From NCBI GenBank assembly GCA_030151565.1, contig JASLDM010000058.1, positions 1 through 24,250 on the forward strand: a stretch of DNA of 24,250 bases. Direction: 5' to 3'. The stretch's first letter is position 1. Every line of letters begins with the position of its first letter. The translations under genes were made by a program, and so were the position numbers. The DNA is from Flavobacterium sp. (lineage in GTDB: Bacteria > Bacteroidota > Bacteroidia > Flavobacteriales > Flavobacteriaceae). Below, in pieces: positions 16,501-23,698 of this stretch. Under the pieces are notes generated by a model, which did no database searches, was not told the DNA's origin, and worked only from the letters and a program-made list of their open reading frames with translations.

Positions 16501-16707
16501 AACATCTCCTGGATTCACCTTCAATGAATACTTACCATTTAAGTCTGTTTGTGTCCCGTTTTGTGTTCCTTTTATAATTACCGTAACGCCTGGAAGTGGC
16601 ATTCCAGACTCAGATACAACTCCCGAAAGAGTCTTCTCTTGTGCAAATGATACTTGCACAACTAGCGCCGTAAATAACGCTAACGTCCATTTTAACTTTG
16701 ATCTCAT
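13555..16707 (-). CDS. SusC/RagA-family TonB-linked outer-membrane transporter
   Basis: The 1050-residue protein has a signal peptide (to about Ala22). A CarboxypepD_reg-like domain follows (24-97; LSGVVSESGMPLPGVTVIIKG), then a TonB box-like EEVVVTAYG (102-110). The SusC plug contains VRFRGVGSINASSQPLYVVDG and DASAAALYGNRGANGVIII, and a C-terminal barrel ends FGVNLQF. The length is typical for SusC proteins. It should import oligomers (glycans or peptides) through the outer membrane together with the SusD lipoprotein encoded 12 nt downstream. A clear Bacteroidota promoter is 26 nt before its ATG. No sigma/anti-sigma pair or hybrid two-component sensor is next to it, so the control is not visible here. 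Confidence 0.95.
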   Translation of the reverse strand: MRSKLKWTLALFTALVVQVSFAQEKTLSGVVSESGMPLPGVTVIIKGTQNGTQTDLNGKYSLKVNPGDVLEFSFIGLKDAIYTVGTANAHNLNMLADEALLEEVVVTAYGTQSKSSVAGSMGVVKAEEIAKTSASNAVQGMVGKVAGVQVINNNGMPGEPPVVRFRGVGSINASSQPLYVVDGVPYSGDVAAINNNDIESMSFLKDASAAALYGNRGANGVIIITTKKGKAGESKVTFSTKVGISQRAAKEYDIMKSPQEYYEGYFTALRNTYMNSSKPLSYEDASIAASQNLIDGSQGLGYNNYNVPNDQIIDPATGRLNPNAKLLYSEDWNDYLFKEGLFTQTHLSISGGNDKTTHLFALGYEKNDGYVVNSGLEKITARVNVDTKINDTFKFGTNLGYTHMNQQYLDGYRGGSTYSSPFFWTRKIAPIYPVHAYDNQGQIIRDAEGNAMYDDGSGEVTGKARPYGDYQNPYATAINDYKRIVSDNLFANAYVEATLFDGLKFKYTVTGDLYSTMDRSMDTPLYGDAMKPNGRAQFENYRQMSVTQQQLLTYNKWFGDHSFDVLLGHESLERKSDNVYVHRTNLLFPDSPFLNHAAVLVDGEGGNKTYTLEGYFARLNYGYNNKYYVNASIRRDASSRFAPGANWGTFYGVGAAWRISQENFLKDVSWIDELKIKGSYGEQGNDRLLNPDTGLELVNPYQDSYVVITSLDPNAPISVKKTFAGNRDVTWETNKNLNIGFEGAFFNSRLNVEAEYFERKVSNMLFMLPRPAQHGFSLVPMNTGDMNNIGVEFTVDGDIIRTEDVRLNLFANFTNYKNKVTALPSGRDIIDGIYIQREGESLYTYRLKEFLGVNPENGNSQFVKVDADTGNREVTEVWDEATYQVIDKNALPKMYGGFGFKLDVKGFDLGVDFAYQLGGYGYDSGYMQAFVPDAGQNLHRDFSKTWTPDNKTASMPRVDVEDPLNNYGTSTLGLIKSDFLSLQNITLGYNFDKTVLDALRLDGLRVYANVDNVALWSKRQGYDPRMSFTGRTDNRYSILRTIAFGVNLQF

Positions 16708-16733
16708 TATAAAAATTGAATTAGTTAGTATAA

Positions 16734-16764
16734 CAAATTTAAGATTTTTTTATAAGCATAACAA
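16734..16764 (-). promoter_or_regulatory. Promoter of the SusC-SusD unit
   Basis: On the minus strand TTG (16764-16762) is followed by a 20-nt spacer and TAAATTTG (16741-16734). This is the best match in the window to the Bacteroidota housekeeping promoter (TTG, 17-23 nt, TAnnTTTG). It leaves a leader of roughly 20 nt before the SusC ATG. Confidence 0.72.
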
Positions 16765-17110
16765 CATTTCACCTTTATTAACATCAGATTTTTTAACTAT
16801 TCTTAACGAATTACACAAAAACCAACCATACCACCTTTCTAATGAAATCTTCCTTATATTTTCACTTAAAACAACCAATTTAATGAAAAATACTCAACAT
16901 TTAACCACTCTTACTTCATATTTAACATTTTTCAACGTTCACTATTTACGAATTCGAGAAAAAAACAGGCTTAATTATCACAAAAAAGACACGAAATAAA
17001 TTAACACAGAAAGGAAACCCGTTTATATTCAAAATCCATTAATTTTACACCTCATTATAAGTTAAATTATTTAATTCCAATAATCGATTACTTACACCCT
17101 CAAATTAAAT
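16765..17110. other. AT-rich intergenic stretch between SusC and rnhB
   Basis: This roughly 350-nt region separates two divergent genes. Apart from the SusC promoter at its left end I see no coding frame, strong hairpin or long repeat. No TAnnTTTG box was found on the plus strand, so the rnhB promoter is not identified. Confidence 0.5.
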
Positions 17111-17710
17111 ATGTTATTTTCAAATTATTCTAAATCACTTTTAGAAGCAGGCACCGATGAGGCAGGCCGAGGCTGCATTGCTGGTCCAGTTACAGCTGCT
17201 GCAGTCATACTTCCAATAGGTTTTGAACACGAACAACTCAATGATTCTAAAAAAATATCAGAAAAACTCAGATATCAGCTCAGAGAAATCATTACCGAAC
17301 AAGCACTCACCTTTAAAGTCACACATCTTAGCGAACAGGTAATCGAAAACGTGAATATTCTTAATGCAGCCATCCAAGCCATGCAAGAATCTATTTTAAG
17401 CCTAGACCCATTACCCGAATTTGTTATTGTTGATGGAAATCGCTTTAAAGCAATTCCAAACATTCCTCACCAATGCATAATAAAAGGCGATATGAAATAC
17501 CTAAGTATTGCTGCTGCATCTATTTTGGCTAAAACCGCCAGAGATGACTATATGAATAAAATACACGAAGAGTTTCCAATGTACAACTGGAAAAAAAACA
17601 AAGGGTATCCAACAAAAGAACATCGTGAGGCAATTTTAAAATTTGGCCCTTGTAAATATCACAGAAAATCATTTAAATTACTCCCTGAACAAACAAAGCT
17701 TACCTTATAA
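17111..17710 (+). CDS. rnhB: Ribonuclease HII
   Basis: The 199-residue protein is of normal length and removes ribonucleotides from DNA by cutting the RNA strand of RNA-DNA hybrids. The metal-binding carboxylates are visible: Asp16 and Glu17 in GTDEAGRGCIAGPV, Asp108 in IVDGN, and Asp127 in KGDMKYLSIAAASILAK. The C-terminal block KNKGYPTKEHREAILKFGPCKYHRKSF (about 161-188) carries the conserved GYPT and HR motifs. It is cytoplasmic, stands alone on the plus strand, and ends in a strong hairpin terminator. Confidence 0.96.
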   Translation: MLFSNYSKSLLEAGTDEAGRGCIAGPVTAAAVILPIGFEHEQLNDSKKISEKLRYQLREIITEQALTFKVTHLSEQVIENVNILNAAIQAMQESILSLDPLPEFVIVDGNRFKAIPNIPHQCIIKGDMKYLSIAAASILAKTARDDYMNKIHEEFPMYNWKKNKGYPTKEHREAILKFGPCKYHRKSFKLLPEQTKLTL

Positions 17711-17743
17711 ACATAAAAATCACTGATTCTAATTTTCGCACAT

Positions 17744-17782
17744 AAAAAAACCGATAATGCTTTTTACATTATCGGTTTTTTT
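17744..17782. terminator. Terminator after rnhB
   Basis: A 16-bp perfect stem (17744-17759 with 17767-17782; core CCGATAATG) encloses a 7-nt loop, with A and T runs at the ends. It lies 33 nt past the rnhB stop on the plus strand and could also work in reverse. Confidence 0.9.
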
Positions 17783-17959
17783 TAATTGTATATTTCTTAC
17801 TAATGTTTTGAATTTTCTACACTTTTAAGTACTCTAAGAAAATAAACTTCCTTTTGAATCCTATACAGATACTTACATTCAGCATTACTTGTACACATCT
17901 TCTTCGAGACTTCTACCAGACATCCACCACACTCCTTCGAAAAAAGACCTTTTCCCCGA

Positions 17960-18009
17960 ACATGTGTGGTACATGTGTGGTACATGTGTGGTGCGTGTTT
18001 GGTACATGC
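17960..18009. repeat. 11-bp tandem repeat with palindromic ACATGT core
   Basis: The unit ACATGTGTGGT begins at 17960, 17971 and 17982 in identical or near-identical form. A diverged copy starts at 17993 (GCGTGTTTGGT) and a partial one at 18004 (ACATGC). The period is exactly 11 bp, about one helical turn, so the palindromic cores would face the same side of the DNA. It could be a protein-binding array or a slippage-prone minisatellite; neither is proven. Confidence 0.75.
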
Positions 18010-18087
18010 TTAGAACGACTACCCTCTAAATCAAATCCCAAAAACACATAAAACAAAAACATGCTTCTGGCTTAAACTAGAAAACAC

Positions 18088-18103
18088 CAAACTTCTAAGT
18101 TTG
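18088..18103 (-). terminator. Possible weak terminator of the hemL unit
   Basis: CAAACTT and AAGTTTG form a 7-bp inverted repeat with almost no loop (5 bp with a 6-nt loop). On the minus strand it is followed by GTGTTTT. It is 28 nt past the hemL stop. The stem is short and the T-run is poor, so the call is tentative. Confidence 0.3.
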
Positions 18104-18130
18104 TTTAAACAACTCTTTAGATATTAACCT

Positions 18131-19411
18131 CTAAGAAAATATCTTATTAATAGCATTGATTGTAAAATCAAGATCTTCATAACTTAATGCATCTGTAATA
18201 AACCAAGTCTCATAAGACGATGGCGCAAGATGAACACCCTCTTTCAACATACCGTGAAAAAAAGTTTTAAAGACATCGTTGTTTCCATAACCAGCAGTAT
18301 CGAAATCATAAACCTCGCGGTCATCAAAAAACACTGAAATCATTGAGCCTACACGATTGATTGAATGCGAAACACCACGATCTGATAAAACTTTATGCAT
18401 ACCTCTTTCCAAGTAAGCTGTTTTTTCCTCCAAACGTTTATACAATTCCAAGTCTGCTTCAATATTTTGCAACATAGCCAAACCAGCTGCCATAGCTAAC
18501 GGATTCCCAGAAAGCGTCCCTGCTTGATAAACAGGCCCTATTGGCGCTAAATAATCCATAATTTCTTTTCTTCCAGCAAATGCTCCAACAGGCAATCCTC
18601 CACCAATCACTTTACCAAAAGTAACTAAATCCGCTTTTATCCCAAACAACTCTTGAGCACCCCCACGTGACAAACGAAATCCAGTCATAACTTCATCAAA
18701 AATCAATAATGCCCCAAACTCATCACACAAACTTCGCAACCCCTCTAAGAATCCTTCTTTAGGCGGCACACATCCCATATTTCCTGCCACTGGCTCAACG
18801 ATAATAGCCGCTACAGTCTTTGGATTTGCTTCTAAAATTGCACGAACACTCACTAAATCATTATAATTAGCTAAAAGCGTATCTTGAGCCGTACCCTGGG
18901 TAACACCCGGACTATTTGGCGAACCAAAAGTAACCGCACCACTTCCTGCCTGAATCAAGAAAGAATCAGAATGACCGTGATAACACCCCTTGAATTTGAT
19001 TATTTTTTCTCTATCTGTAAACCCTCGAGCAAGTCTAACGGCGCTCATACAAGCCTCAGTACCCGAATTCACAAAACGTATTTTATCAATATTTGGAACC
19101 ATAGATACAGCCAACTCTGCAATCTCTGTTTCAATTTCAGTAGGCATACCAAACGAGGTACCTTTCTTTGCTTTTTCAATAACCGCTTCTACTACCGGAG
19201 GAAAAGCATGACCTAAAATCATAGGCCCCCAAGAGTTAATAAAATCAATTAATTTATTTCCATCTTCATCATACAAATAAGCACCTTTAGCTTCTTTAAT
19301 ATAAATAGGCGTTCCACCTACAGATTTAAAGGCTCTAACTGGCGAATTTACACCACCTGGTATCACTTTTTCTGCTTCCGAGAAAAGCTGACTACTTCTT
19401 TTATACAACAT
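18131..19411 (-). CDS. hemL: Glutamate-1-semialdehyde 2,1-aminomutase
   Basis: The 426-residue PLP enzyme converts glutamate-1-semialdehyde to 5-aminolevulinate, the first committed tetrapyrrole precursor in the C5 pathway. The length equals that of the E. coli enzyme. Family signatures are VIPGGVNSPVRAFKSVGG at the N-terminus (16-33), NSGTEACMSAVRLARG (115-130), the cofactor-holding FDEVMTGFR (238-246), and the PLP lysine Lys267 in TFGKVIGGGLPVGAF. GTLSGNPLAMAAGLA further supports aminomutase over ordinary aminotransferases. Its ATG is one nucleotide after the stop of the glucosaminidase gene, so the two are translationally linked; it is the last gene of a four-gene unit. Other heme genes are not in view. 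Confidence 0.96.
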   Translation of the reverse strand: MLYKRSSQLFSEAEKVIPGGVNSPVRAFKSVGGTPIYIKEAKGAYLYDEDGNKLIDFINSWGPMILGHAFPPVVEAVIEKAKKGTSFGMPTEIETEIAELAVSMVPNIDKIRFVNSGTEACMSAVRLARGFTDREKIIKFKGCYHGHSDSFLIQAGSGAVTFGSPNSPGVTQGTAQDTLLANYNDLVSVRAILEANPKTVAAIIVEPVAGNMGCVPPKEGFLEGLRSLCDEFGALLIFDEVMTGFRLSRGGAQELFGIKADLVTFGKVIGGGLPVGAFAGRKEIMDYLAPIGPVYQAGTLSGNPLAMAAGLAMLQNIEADLELYKRLEEKTAYLERGMHKVLSDRGVSHSINRVGSMISVFFDDREVYDFDTAGYGNNDVFKTFFHGMLKEGVHLAPSSYETWFITDALSYEDLDFTINAINKIFS

Positions 19412-19412
19412 C

Positions 19413-20279
19413 TTATCTTATTTTTAATAATTGCCCTGCCGAAATAGAATTTCCACTAAGGCTATTTAATTTTTGTAACTGCGTAACCGTAACATTATAG
19501 CGTTTGGAAATAGAATACAAAGTATCTCCTGACGCCACTTTATGATATCCGGTATTGATCTGAACCGTAGTATTAGTTAAATTCTTATCCATAGCGACAT
19601 ATGCGTTCCCTAAAACCTCTTTGTCGTATAAATACAATTCGTAGCGTTCGATCAAACTAATTAACTTGTCTGGATATTTTGGATCTGTAGCATAACCTGC
19701 TTTTCGAAGTCCATTAGCCCAGCCTTTATAATCGGATTGATCTAATTTAAACAAATGACTATATCTTCCCCTATTTGTTAAAAAAAGTGAATGATCTCGG
19801 TATGACTCTTCCGGATTTTGATATTTTCTAAAACACTCATCTGGCGCATCATCCGTATGGCGTACTGAAGGCCCCGTCCAATCATGACACTTTATTCCAA
19901 AATGATTGTTAGCATTTCTACTCAAGGTACCTCTACCAGATCCAGACTCCAAAACACCTTGTGCCAAAGTAATGCTAGCGGGAATCCCATGCTCCCTCAT
20001 ATTGCTTTGCGCAATACCTTTAAATTGAGAAATATAATCACGAATAATATCTGTGGTTACATTCAGTTTAGATGTAGCCTCAAGCGTTTCCGTTTTAGAA
20101 GATGCTGGAGAGCTCGTAGGCTTTTTTTTCTGAGCAACAGCTTCGCGATTCTGTTTTGCGCGATAACTTGCCTTATCGATCAATTCCGTATTTCTAACTT
20201 TCCTACCAGTTAACGTCTTCTTCTTAGAACCACAACTGACTATAAAGAACAAACAGCAAATAATTAGTATTTTTCGCAT
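19413..20279 (-). CDS. GH73 glucosaminidase lipoprotein with C-terminal LysM
   Basis: This 288-residue lipoprotein has the lipobox IVSCG with lipidated Cys16, then a basic and Ser/Thr-rich linker to about residue 75. A GH73 N-acetylglucosaminidase (FlgJ/LytG-like) domain spans about 80-220. The catalytic Glu111 sits in LAQGVLESGSGRG, and the supporting motifs NNHFGIKCHDWTG, FRKYQNPEESYRDH and WANGLRKAGYATDPKY are all present. One LysM domain (245-288; YHKVASGDTLYSISKRYNVT) should hold it to peptidoglycan. It probably trims the glycan strands of the cell wall from a membrane anchor. It starts 9 nt after the upstream PLP-enzyme gene and ends one nucleotide before hemL. Confidence 0.92.
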   Translation of the reverse strand: MRKILIICCLFFIVSCGSKKKTLTGRKVRNTELIDKASYRAKQNREAVAQKKKPTSSPASSKTETLEATSKLNVTTDIIRDYISQFKGIAQSNMREHGIPASITLAQGVLESGSGRGTLSRNANNHFGIKCHDWTGPSVRHTDDAPDECFRKYQNPEESYRDHSLFLTNRGRYSHLFKLDQSDYKGWANGLRKAGYATDPKYPDKLISLIERYELYLYDKEVLGNAYVAMDKNLTNTTVQINTGYHKVASGDTLYSISKRYNVTVTQLQKLNSLSGNSISAGQLLKIR

Positions 20280-20288
20280 TATTCAATT

Positions 20289-21173
20289 TTATATCTTATT
20301 CATTATTGTTTCATTTTTCCCTTGCAATCCTCCTGTGTGAATAGCAAGTATCTTTGTATTTGGCTTGAAAAAACCTTTTTTTATTAAGTCTAGAATTCCA
20401 TAAACCATTTTACCTGTATAAACAGGATCTAACTCGATGTTGGTTTTTAACTCAAAATCACGTAAGAAATCAAGCAACACTCCATTACATTTCCCATAGC
20501 CTCCAAAATGATAATCTTGAACTAATTCCCAATTCAATCGAGTTGCAAACTTACGAATATCTTCAAATAAAAAATCACCTTTTAATGCAGGAAAGCCCAA
20601 AATAGATTGTTGATCCGAAGCACTATTTATTAGTCCAGAAATAGTACCTCCAGTACCTACTGCACAGCATATTACATCAAAAAAAGAATCTTCTTCTTTT
20701 AAAATTTCCTCACATCCTTTAATAGCCAATTCATTCGTTCCTCCCTCTGGCACACTATAGAATGTTCCAAACTCTTGAATTAAATTATCTATAAATGTTC
20801 TTTCATTTTTTTTTCGATACTCACTTCTAGATACGAATTTAAATCGCATACCATCTTCAAAAGCTTTACGCAACGTTGGATTATCTAAAAACTTGTTTTC
20901 TAACTCTTCTCCACGAATCACACCTATAGTTTCAATGCCCGCGATACGTCCCGCAGCAGCAGTAGCAGCAATATGATTAGAATAAGCCCCACCAAAAGTC
21001 AAAAGCTTTTTATGTCCCAAACAAAGCGCTTCCTGAATATTGTACTTCAATTTTCGGAACTTATTTCCAGAAATCTCAGGATGCAATTGATCTTCTCTTT
21101 TTACATAAAGTTCAATTCCATCAGGAAATCGCAACGACACTCTTTGGTTAGGTATATCGAATTCTTCAAACAT
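20289..21173 (-). CDS. PLP-dependent D-cysteine desulfhydrase / ACC deaminase-family enzyme
   Basis: The 294-residue protein is a fold-type II PLP enzyme and somewhat shorter than classical ACC deaminases (about 338). Lys38 in SGNKFRKLKYN is the PLP lysine; FGGAYSNHIAATAAAG binds substrate and AVGTGGTISGL (about 171-181) the phosphate. Thr253 in DPVYTGKM and Thr280 in AIHTGGLQG occupy the two positions that are Glu and Leu in true ACC deaminases (Glu295 and Leu322 of the Pseudomonas UW4 enzyme). Hydroxyl residues there are typical of D-cysteine desulfhydrases, so degradation of D-cysteine to pyruvate, ammonia and H2S is the better guess. The ATG is 3 nt after the small HExxH gene and the stop 9 nt before the glucosaminidase gene. 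Confidence 0.88.
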   Translation of the reverse strand: MFEEFDIPNQRVSLRFPDGIELYVKREDQLHPEISGNKFRKLKYNIQEALCLGHKKLLTFGGAYSNHIAATAAAGRIAGIETIGVIRGEELENKFLDNPTLRKAFEDGMRFKFVSRSEYRKKNERTFIDNLIQEFGTFYSVPEGGTNELAIKGCEEILKEEDSFFDVICCAVGTGGTISGLINSASDQQSILGFPALKGDFLFEDIRKFATRLNWELVQDYHFGGYGKCNGVLLDFLRDFELKTNIELDPVYTGKMVYGILDLIKKGFFKPNTKILAIHTGGLQGKNETIMNKI

Positions 21174-21176
21174 ATT

Positions 21177-21509
21177 TTATAGATATTTCAGAAAAGAGAA
21201 TAAAGTCTTAGATGAATTATAATTCAGATTTTTTTCATTCACATAAGCTTCGCGTTCAAACGAAATAGCACGATAAGCCTGATATTTAGACCCCATTCTC
21301 AACCATTTTATCAAAAATTCAAATAAATACCAGATATAGAAAAAAACGATAAAAAGCTCCATTTGTTGTCTTAAATGAATCTTTTCGTGATTCAATAATG
21401 TAGTTGAACCAATTTGCTCAAATGAAGATACAATTATAAATGGGTACAAACTAATACCTGAAAACCCTTTGGGCACCCATTTTTTTGATACCACAAGCTT
21501 ATAATACAT
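21177..21509 (-). CDS. Small membrane protein with HExxH motif, function unknown
   Basis: The 110-residue protein has no signal peptide. It contains LLNHEKIHLRQQMEL with His41, Glu42 and His45, the zinc-binding HExxH signature. A strongly hydrophobic aromatic segment follows at about 52-70 (FIVFFYIWYLFEFLIKWL), then FEREAY with Glu85 and Glu87 about 40 residues further on, where a third metal ligand would be expected in a gluzincin-like peptidase. I believe similar proteins occur in other Flavobacteriaceae, but cannot confirm it here. It begins a four-gene unit and overlaps nearly head-to-tail with the PLP enzyme gene (3-nt gap). It might be a minimal membrane-embedded metallopeptidase or a degenerate relative of M56/BlaR1-type domains; proteolysis is unproven. 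Confidence 0.75.
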   Translation of the reverse strand: MYYKLVVSKKWVPKGFSGISLYPFIIVSSFEQIGSTTLLNHEKIHLRQQMELFIVFFYIWYLFEFLIKWLRMGSKYQAYRAISFEREAYVNEKNLNYNSSKTLFSFLKYL

Positions 21510-21556
21510 TTTAGCAAATTATTTTTGATGGTTAAAAGAAAAACCGCATTCTATTC

Positions 21557-21660
21557 TTAATACGTTATTTAATCATTAACTTAGAACCGAAATTAGGCAC
21601 TTATATTGAATATAACAAAACTACAAATTAAACATCGCCTAATACTTAAAAACGTATTAA
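21557..21660. repeat. 10-bp inverted repeat in the divergent promoter region of hutU
   Basis: TTAATACGTT (21557-21566) and its exact complement AACGTATTAA (21651-21660) sit near the two ends of the 179-nt gap between the divergent HExxH gene and hutU, about 94 nt apart centre to centre. They could be two sites for one regulator or chance in AT-rich DNA. Confidence 0.3.
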
Positions 21661-21688
21661 ATAATTACTATAGAATAACCATACAAAA

Positions 21689-23674
21689 ATGACTTTTCAA
21701 GAATTAATTAGACAGGGAATTCCTTCAGAGTTGCCAGCAAAAAAAGAGTACGAATTATCGATCAATCACGCTCCTAAACGTAAAGAGATCCTGAGTGCGG
21801 AAGAAAAAAAACTAGCTTTAAAAAATGCTTTACGCTATTTTGAAGCTAAAGATCATCCCGTATTAATTGAGGAATTCAAAGAAGAATTAGAGAAATATGG
21901 GCGTATTTATATGTACCGTTTCCGTCCCGACTATAAAATGTATGCACGTCCAATTGAAGAATATCCTGGAAACTCACTTCAAGCAAGATCAATAATGTTG
22001 ATGATCCAAAACAATTTGGATTATGCAGTAGCACAACATCCGCACGAACTAATCACGTATGGTGGAAATGGGGCCGTATTTTCAAACTGGGCACAATACT
22101 TACTAACAATGCAATATCTGTCTCAAATGACAGATGAGCAAACCTTAGTTATGTATTCAGGGCACCCGATGGGGTTATTCCCTTCACACAAAAACGCACC
22201 TAGAGTTGTAGTTACAAATGGCATGGTCATTCCCAACTATTCAAAACCAGATGATTGGGAAAAATTCAATGCCTTAGGAGTTTCTCAATACGGACAAATG
22301 ACAGCAGGGAGCTACATGTATATCGGCCCACAAGGAATTGTGCACGGTACAACAATCACGGTTTTAAACGGAGGTAGAAAGATATCTAAAAACGGTGAAG
22401 GTCTTGCAGGTAAAATATTCGTTACTTCAGGTTTAGGAGGAATGAGCGGTGCACAACCAAAGGCAGGTAACATTGCCGGCTGTATTACTATCTGTGCTGA
22501 AGTAAATCCAAAAGCAGTTCACACAAGACATTCTCAAGGCTGGATAGACGAAGTAATCACTAATGTAGATGAATTAGTTACCCGAGTGAAAGAAGCGAAA
22601 GCAAATAAAGAAATCGTTTCTATTGCTTATCAAGGAAACGTAGTAGATATCTGGGAACGCTTTGATACTGAAAACCTTTACATAGACTTAGGTTCTGATC
22701 AAACATCATTACACAATCCTTGGGCAGGAGGTTACTACCCAGTAGGCCTAACTTTAGAAGAAGCTAACGACATGATGGCTAATGATCCTGATAAATTTAA
22801 AGAATTTGTTCACGAATCATTACGTCGTCAAGCAACAGCAATAAACAAACACACCGCAAAAGGCACTTACTTTTTTGATTACGGAAATGCATTCTTACTA
22901 GAAGCCTCAAGAGCTGGTGCAGATGTTATGGCGGAAAATGGCATTGACTTCAAATACCCTAGCTACGTTCAAGACATTATGGGACCAATGTGTTTTGACT
23001 ACGGTTTTGGACCATTCCGTTGGGTATGTGCTTCCGCAAACCCTGAAGATTTAGCTAAAACAGATCAAATTGCTTGTCAAGTTTTGGAAGAAATGATGCA
23101 AAATTCTCCAATTGAAATCCAACAGCAAATGGCAGATAACATTCGCTGGATAAAAGGAGCTCAAGAAAACAAATTAGTTGTAGGCTCTCAAGCTCGAATC
23201 CTTTATGCTGATGCAGAAGGACGTATTAAAATTGCTGAAGCATTTAACAAAGCTATTGAAGCTGGGGTTATCGGCCCTGTTGTTTTAGGTAGAGATCACC
23301 ACGATGTTTCTGGAACAGACTCACCGTACCGAGAAACCTCAAATATATACGATGGTTCTAAATTCACCGCAGATATGGCAATCCACAACGTAATTGGAGA
23401 TAGTTTCCGAGGAGCAACCTGGGTTTCCATTCACAATGGAGGAGGTGTAGGATGGGGAGAAGTTATCAACGGAGGTTTTGGTATGCTTCTTGATGGTACT
23501 CAAGAAGCTTCTAATCGCTTGAAATCGATGCTCTTCTGGGATGTAAACAACGGAATAGCACGTAGAAGTTGGGCTAGAAACGAAGAGGCTGTTTTTGCAA
23601 TTAAGCGCGCTATGGAAGCGGAACCGCTATTAAAAGTGACACTTCCAAACTTAGTTGACGAAAGCTTACTATAG
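21689..23674 (+). CDS. hutU: Urocanate hydratase, long form
   Basis: The 661-residue enzyme converts urocanate to 4-imidazolone-5-propionate in histidine breakdown, using tightly bound NAD+ as electrophile. Visible signatures are ITYGGNGAVFSNWAQY (123-138), the nucleotide-binding SGLGGMSGAQPKAG (247-260), and Cys435 in MCFDYGFGPFRWV, which matches the conserved active-site cysteine. GRDHHDVSGTDSPYRET (534-550) is also present. It is about 100 residues longer than the Pseudomonas enzyme (about 557) because of an insertion around 455-525, as in the animal-type enzyme. No hutH, hutI or hutG is adjacent. It is read away from the hemL unit and is followed after 24 nt by a lipoprotein gene, so the two are probably co-transcribed. 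Confidence 0.96.
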   Translation: MTFQELIRQGIPSELPAKKEYELSINHAPKRKEILSAEEKKLALKNALRYFEAKDHPVLIEEFKEELEKYGRIYMYRFRPDYKMYARPIEEYPGNSLQARSIMLMIQNNLDYAVAQHPHELITYGGNGAVFSNWAQYLLTMQYLSQMTDEQTLVMYSGHPMGLFPSHKNAPRVVVTNGMVIPNYSKPDDWEKFNALGVSQYGQMTAGSYMYIGPQGIVHGTTITVLNGGRKISKNGEGLAGKIFVTSGLGGMSGAQPKAGNIAGCITICAEVNPKAVHTRHSQGWIDEVITNVDELVTRVKEAKANKEIVSIAYQGNVVDIWERFDTENLYIDLGSDQTSLHNPWAGGYYPVGLTLEEANDMMANDPDKFKEFVHESLRRQATAINKHTAKGTYFFDYGNAFLLEASRAGADVMAENGIDFKYPSYVQDIMGPMCFDYGFGPFRWVCASANPEDLAKTDQIACQVLEEMMQNSPIEIQQQMADNIRWIKGAQENKLVVGSQARILYADAEGRIKIAEAFNKAIEAGVIGPVVLGRDHHDVSGTDSPYRETSNIYDGSKFTADMAIHNVIGDSFRGATWVSIHNGGGVGWGEVINGGFGMLLDGTQEASNRLKSMLFWDVNNGIARRSWARNEEAVFAIKRAMEAEPLLKVTLPNLVDESLL

Positions 23675-23698
23675 AAATCAACTTAAAAACGATACATT

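Larger units (their letters stand above)
17783..18130. other. Gene-free stretch between rnhB and hemL
   Basis: About 350 nt lie between the rnhB terminator and the hemL stop. It holds the 11-bp tandem array at 17960-18009 and a weak hairpin at 18088-18103. Short frames of about 60 codons cross it on both strands, but none has homology I recognise or a convincing start. Confidence 0.5.

Noticed and set aside
17800..17985. 61-codon minus-strand frame with five cysteines, starting inside the 11-bp repeat
   Set aside because: The cysteine pattern is mildly zinc-knuckle-like, but the start lies in the tandem repeat, the repeat period is not a multiple of three, no family is recognised, and a competing frame crosses the same DNA on the other strand.
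17854..18051. 65-codon plus-strand frame through the 11-bp repeat
   Set aside because: Its Cys/Val/His-rich C-terminal part is simply the translated repeat; no domain, leader or promoter supports it.
20289..21173. Calling this gene ACC deaminase (acdS)
   Set aside because: Two specificity positions carry Thr instead of Glu and Leu, pointing to D-cysteine desulfhydrase.
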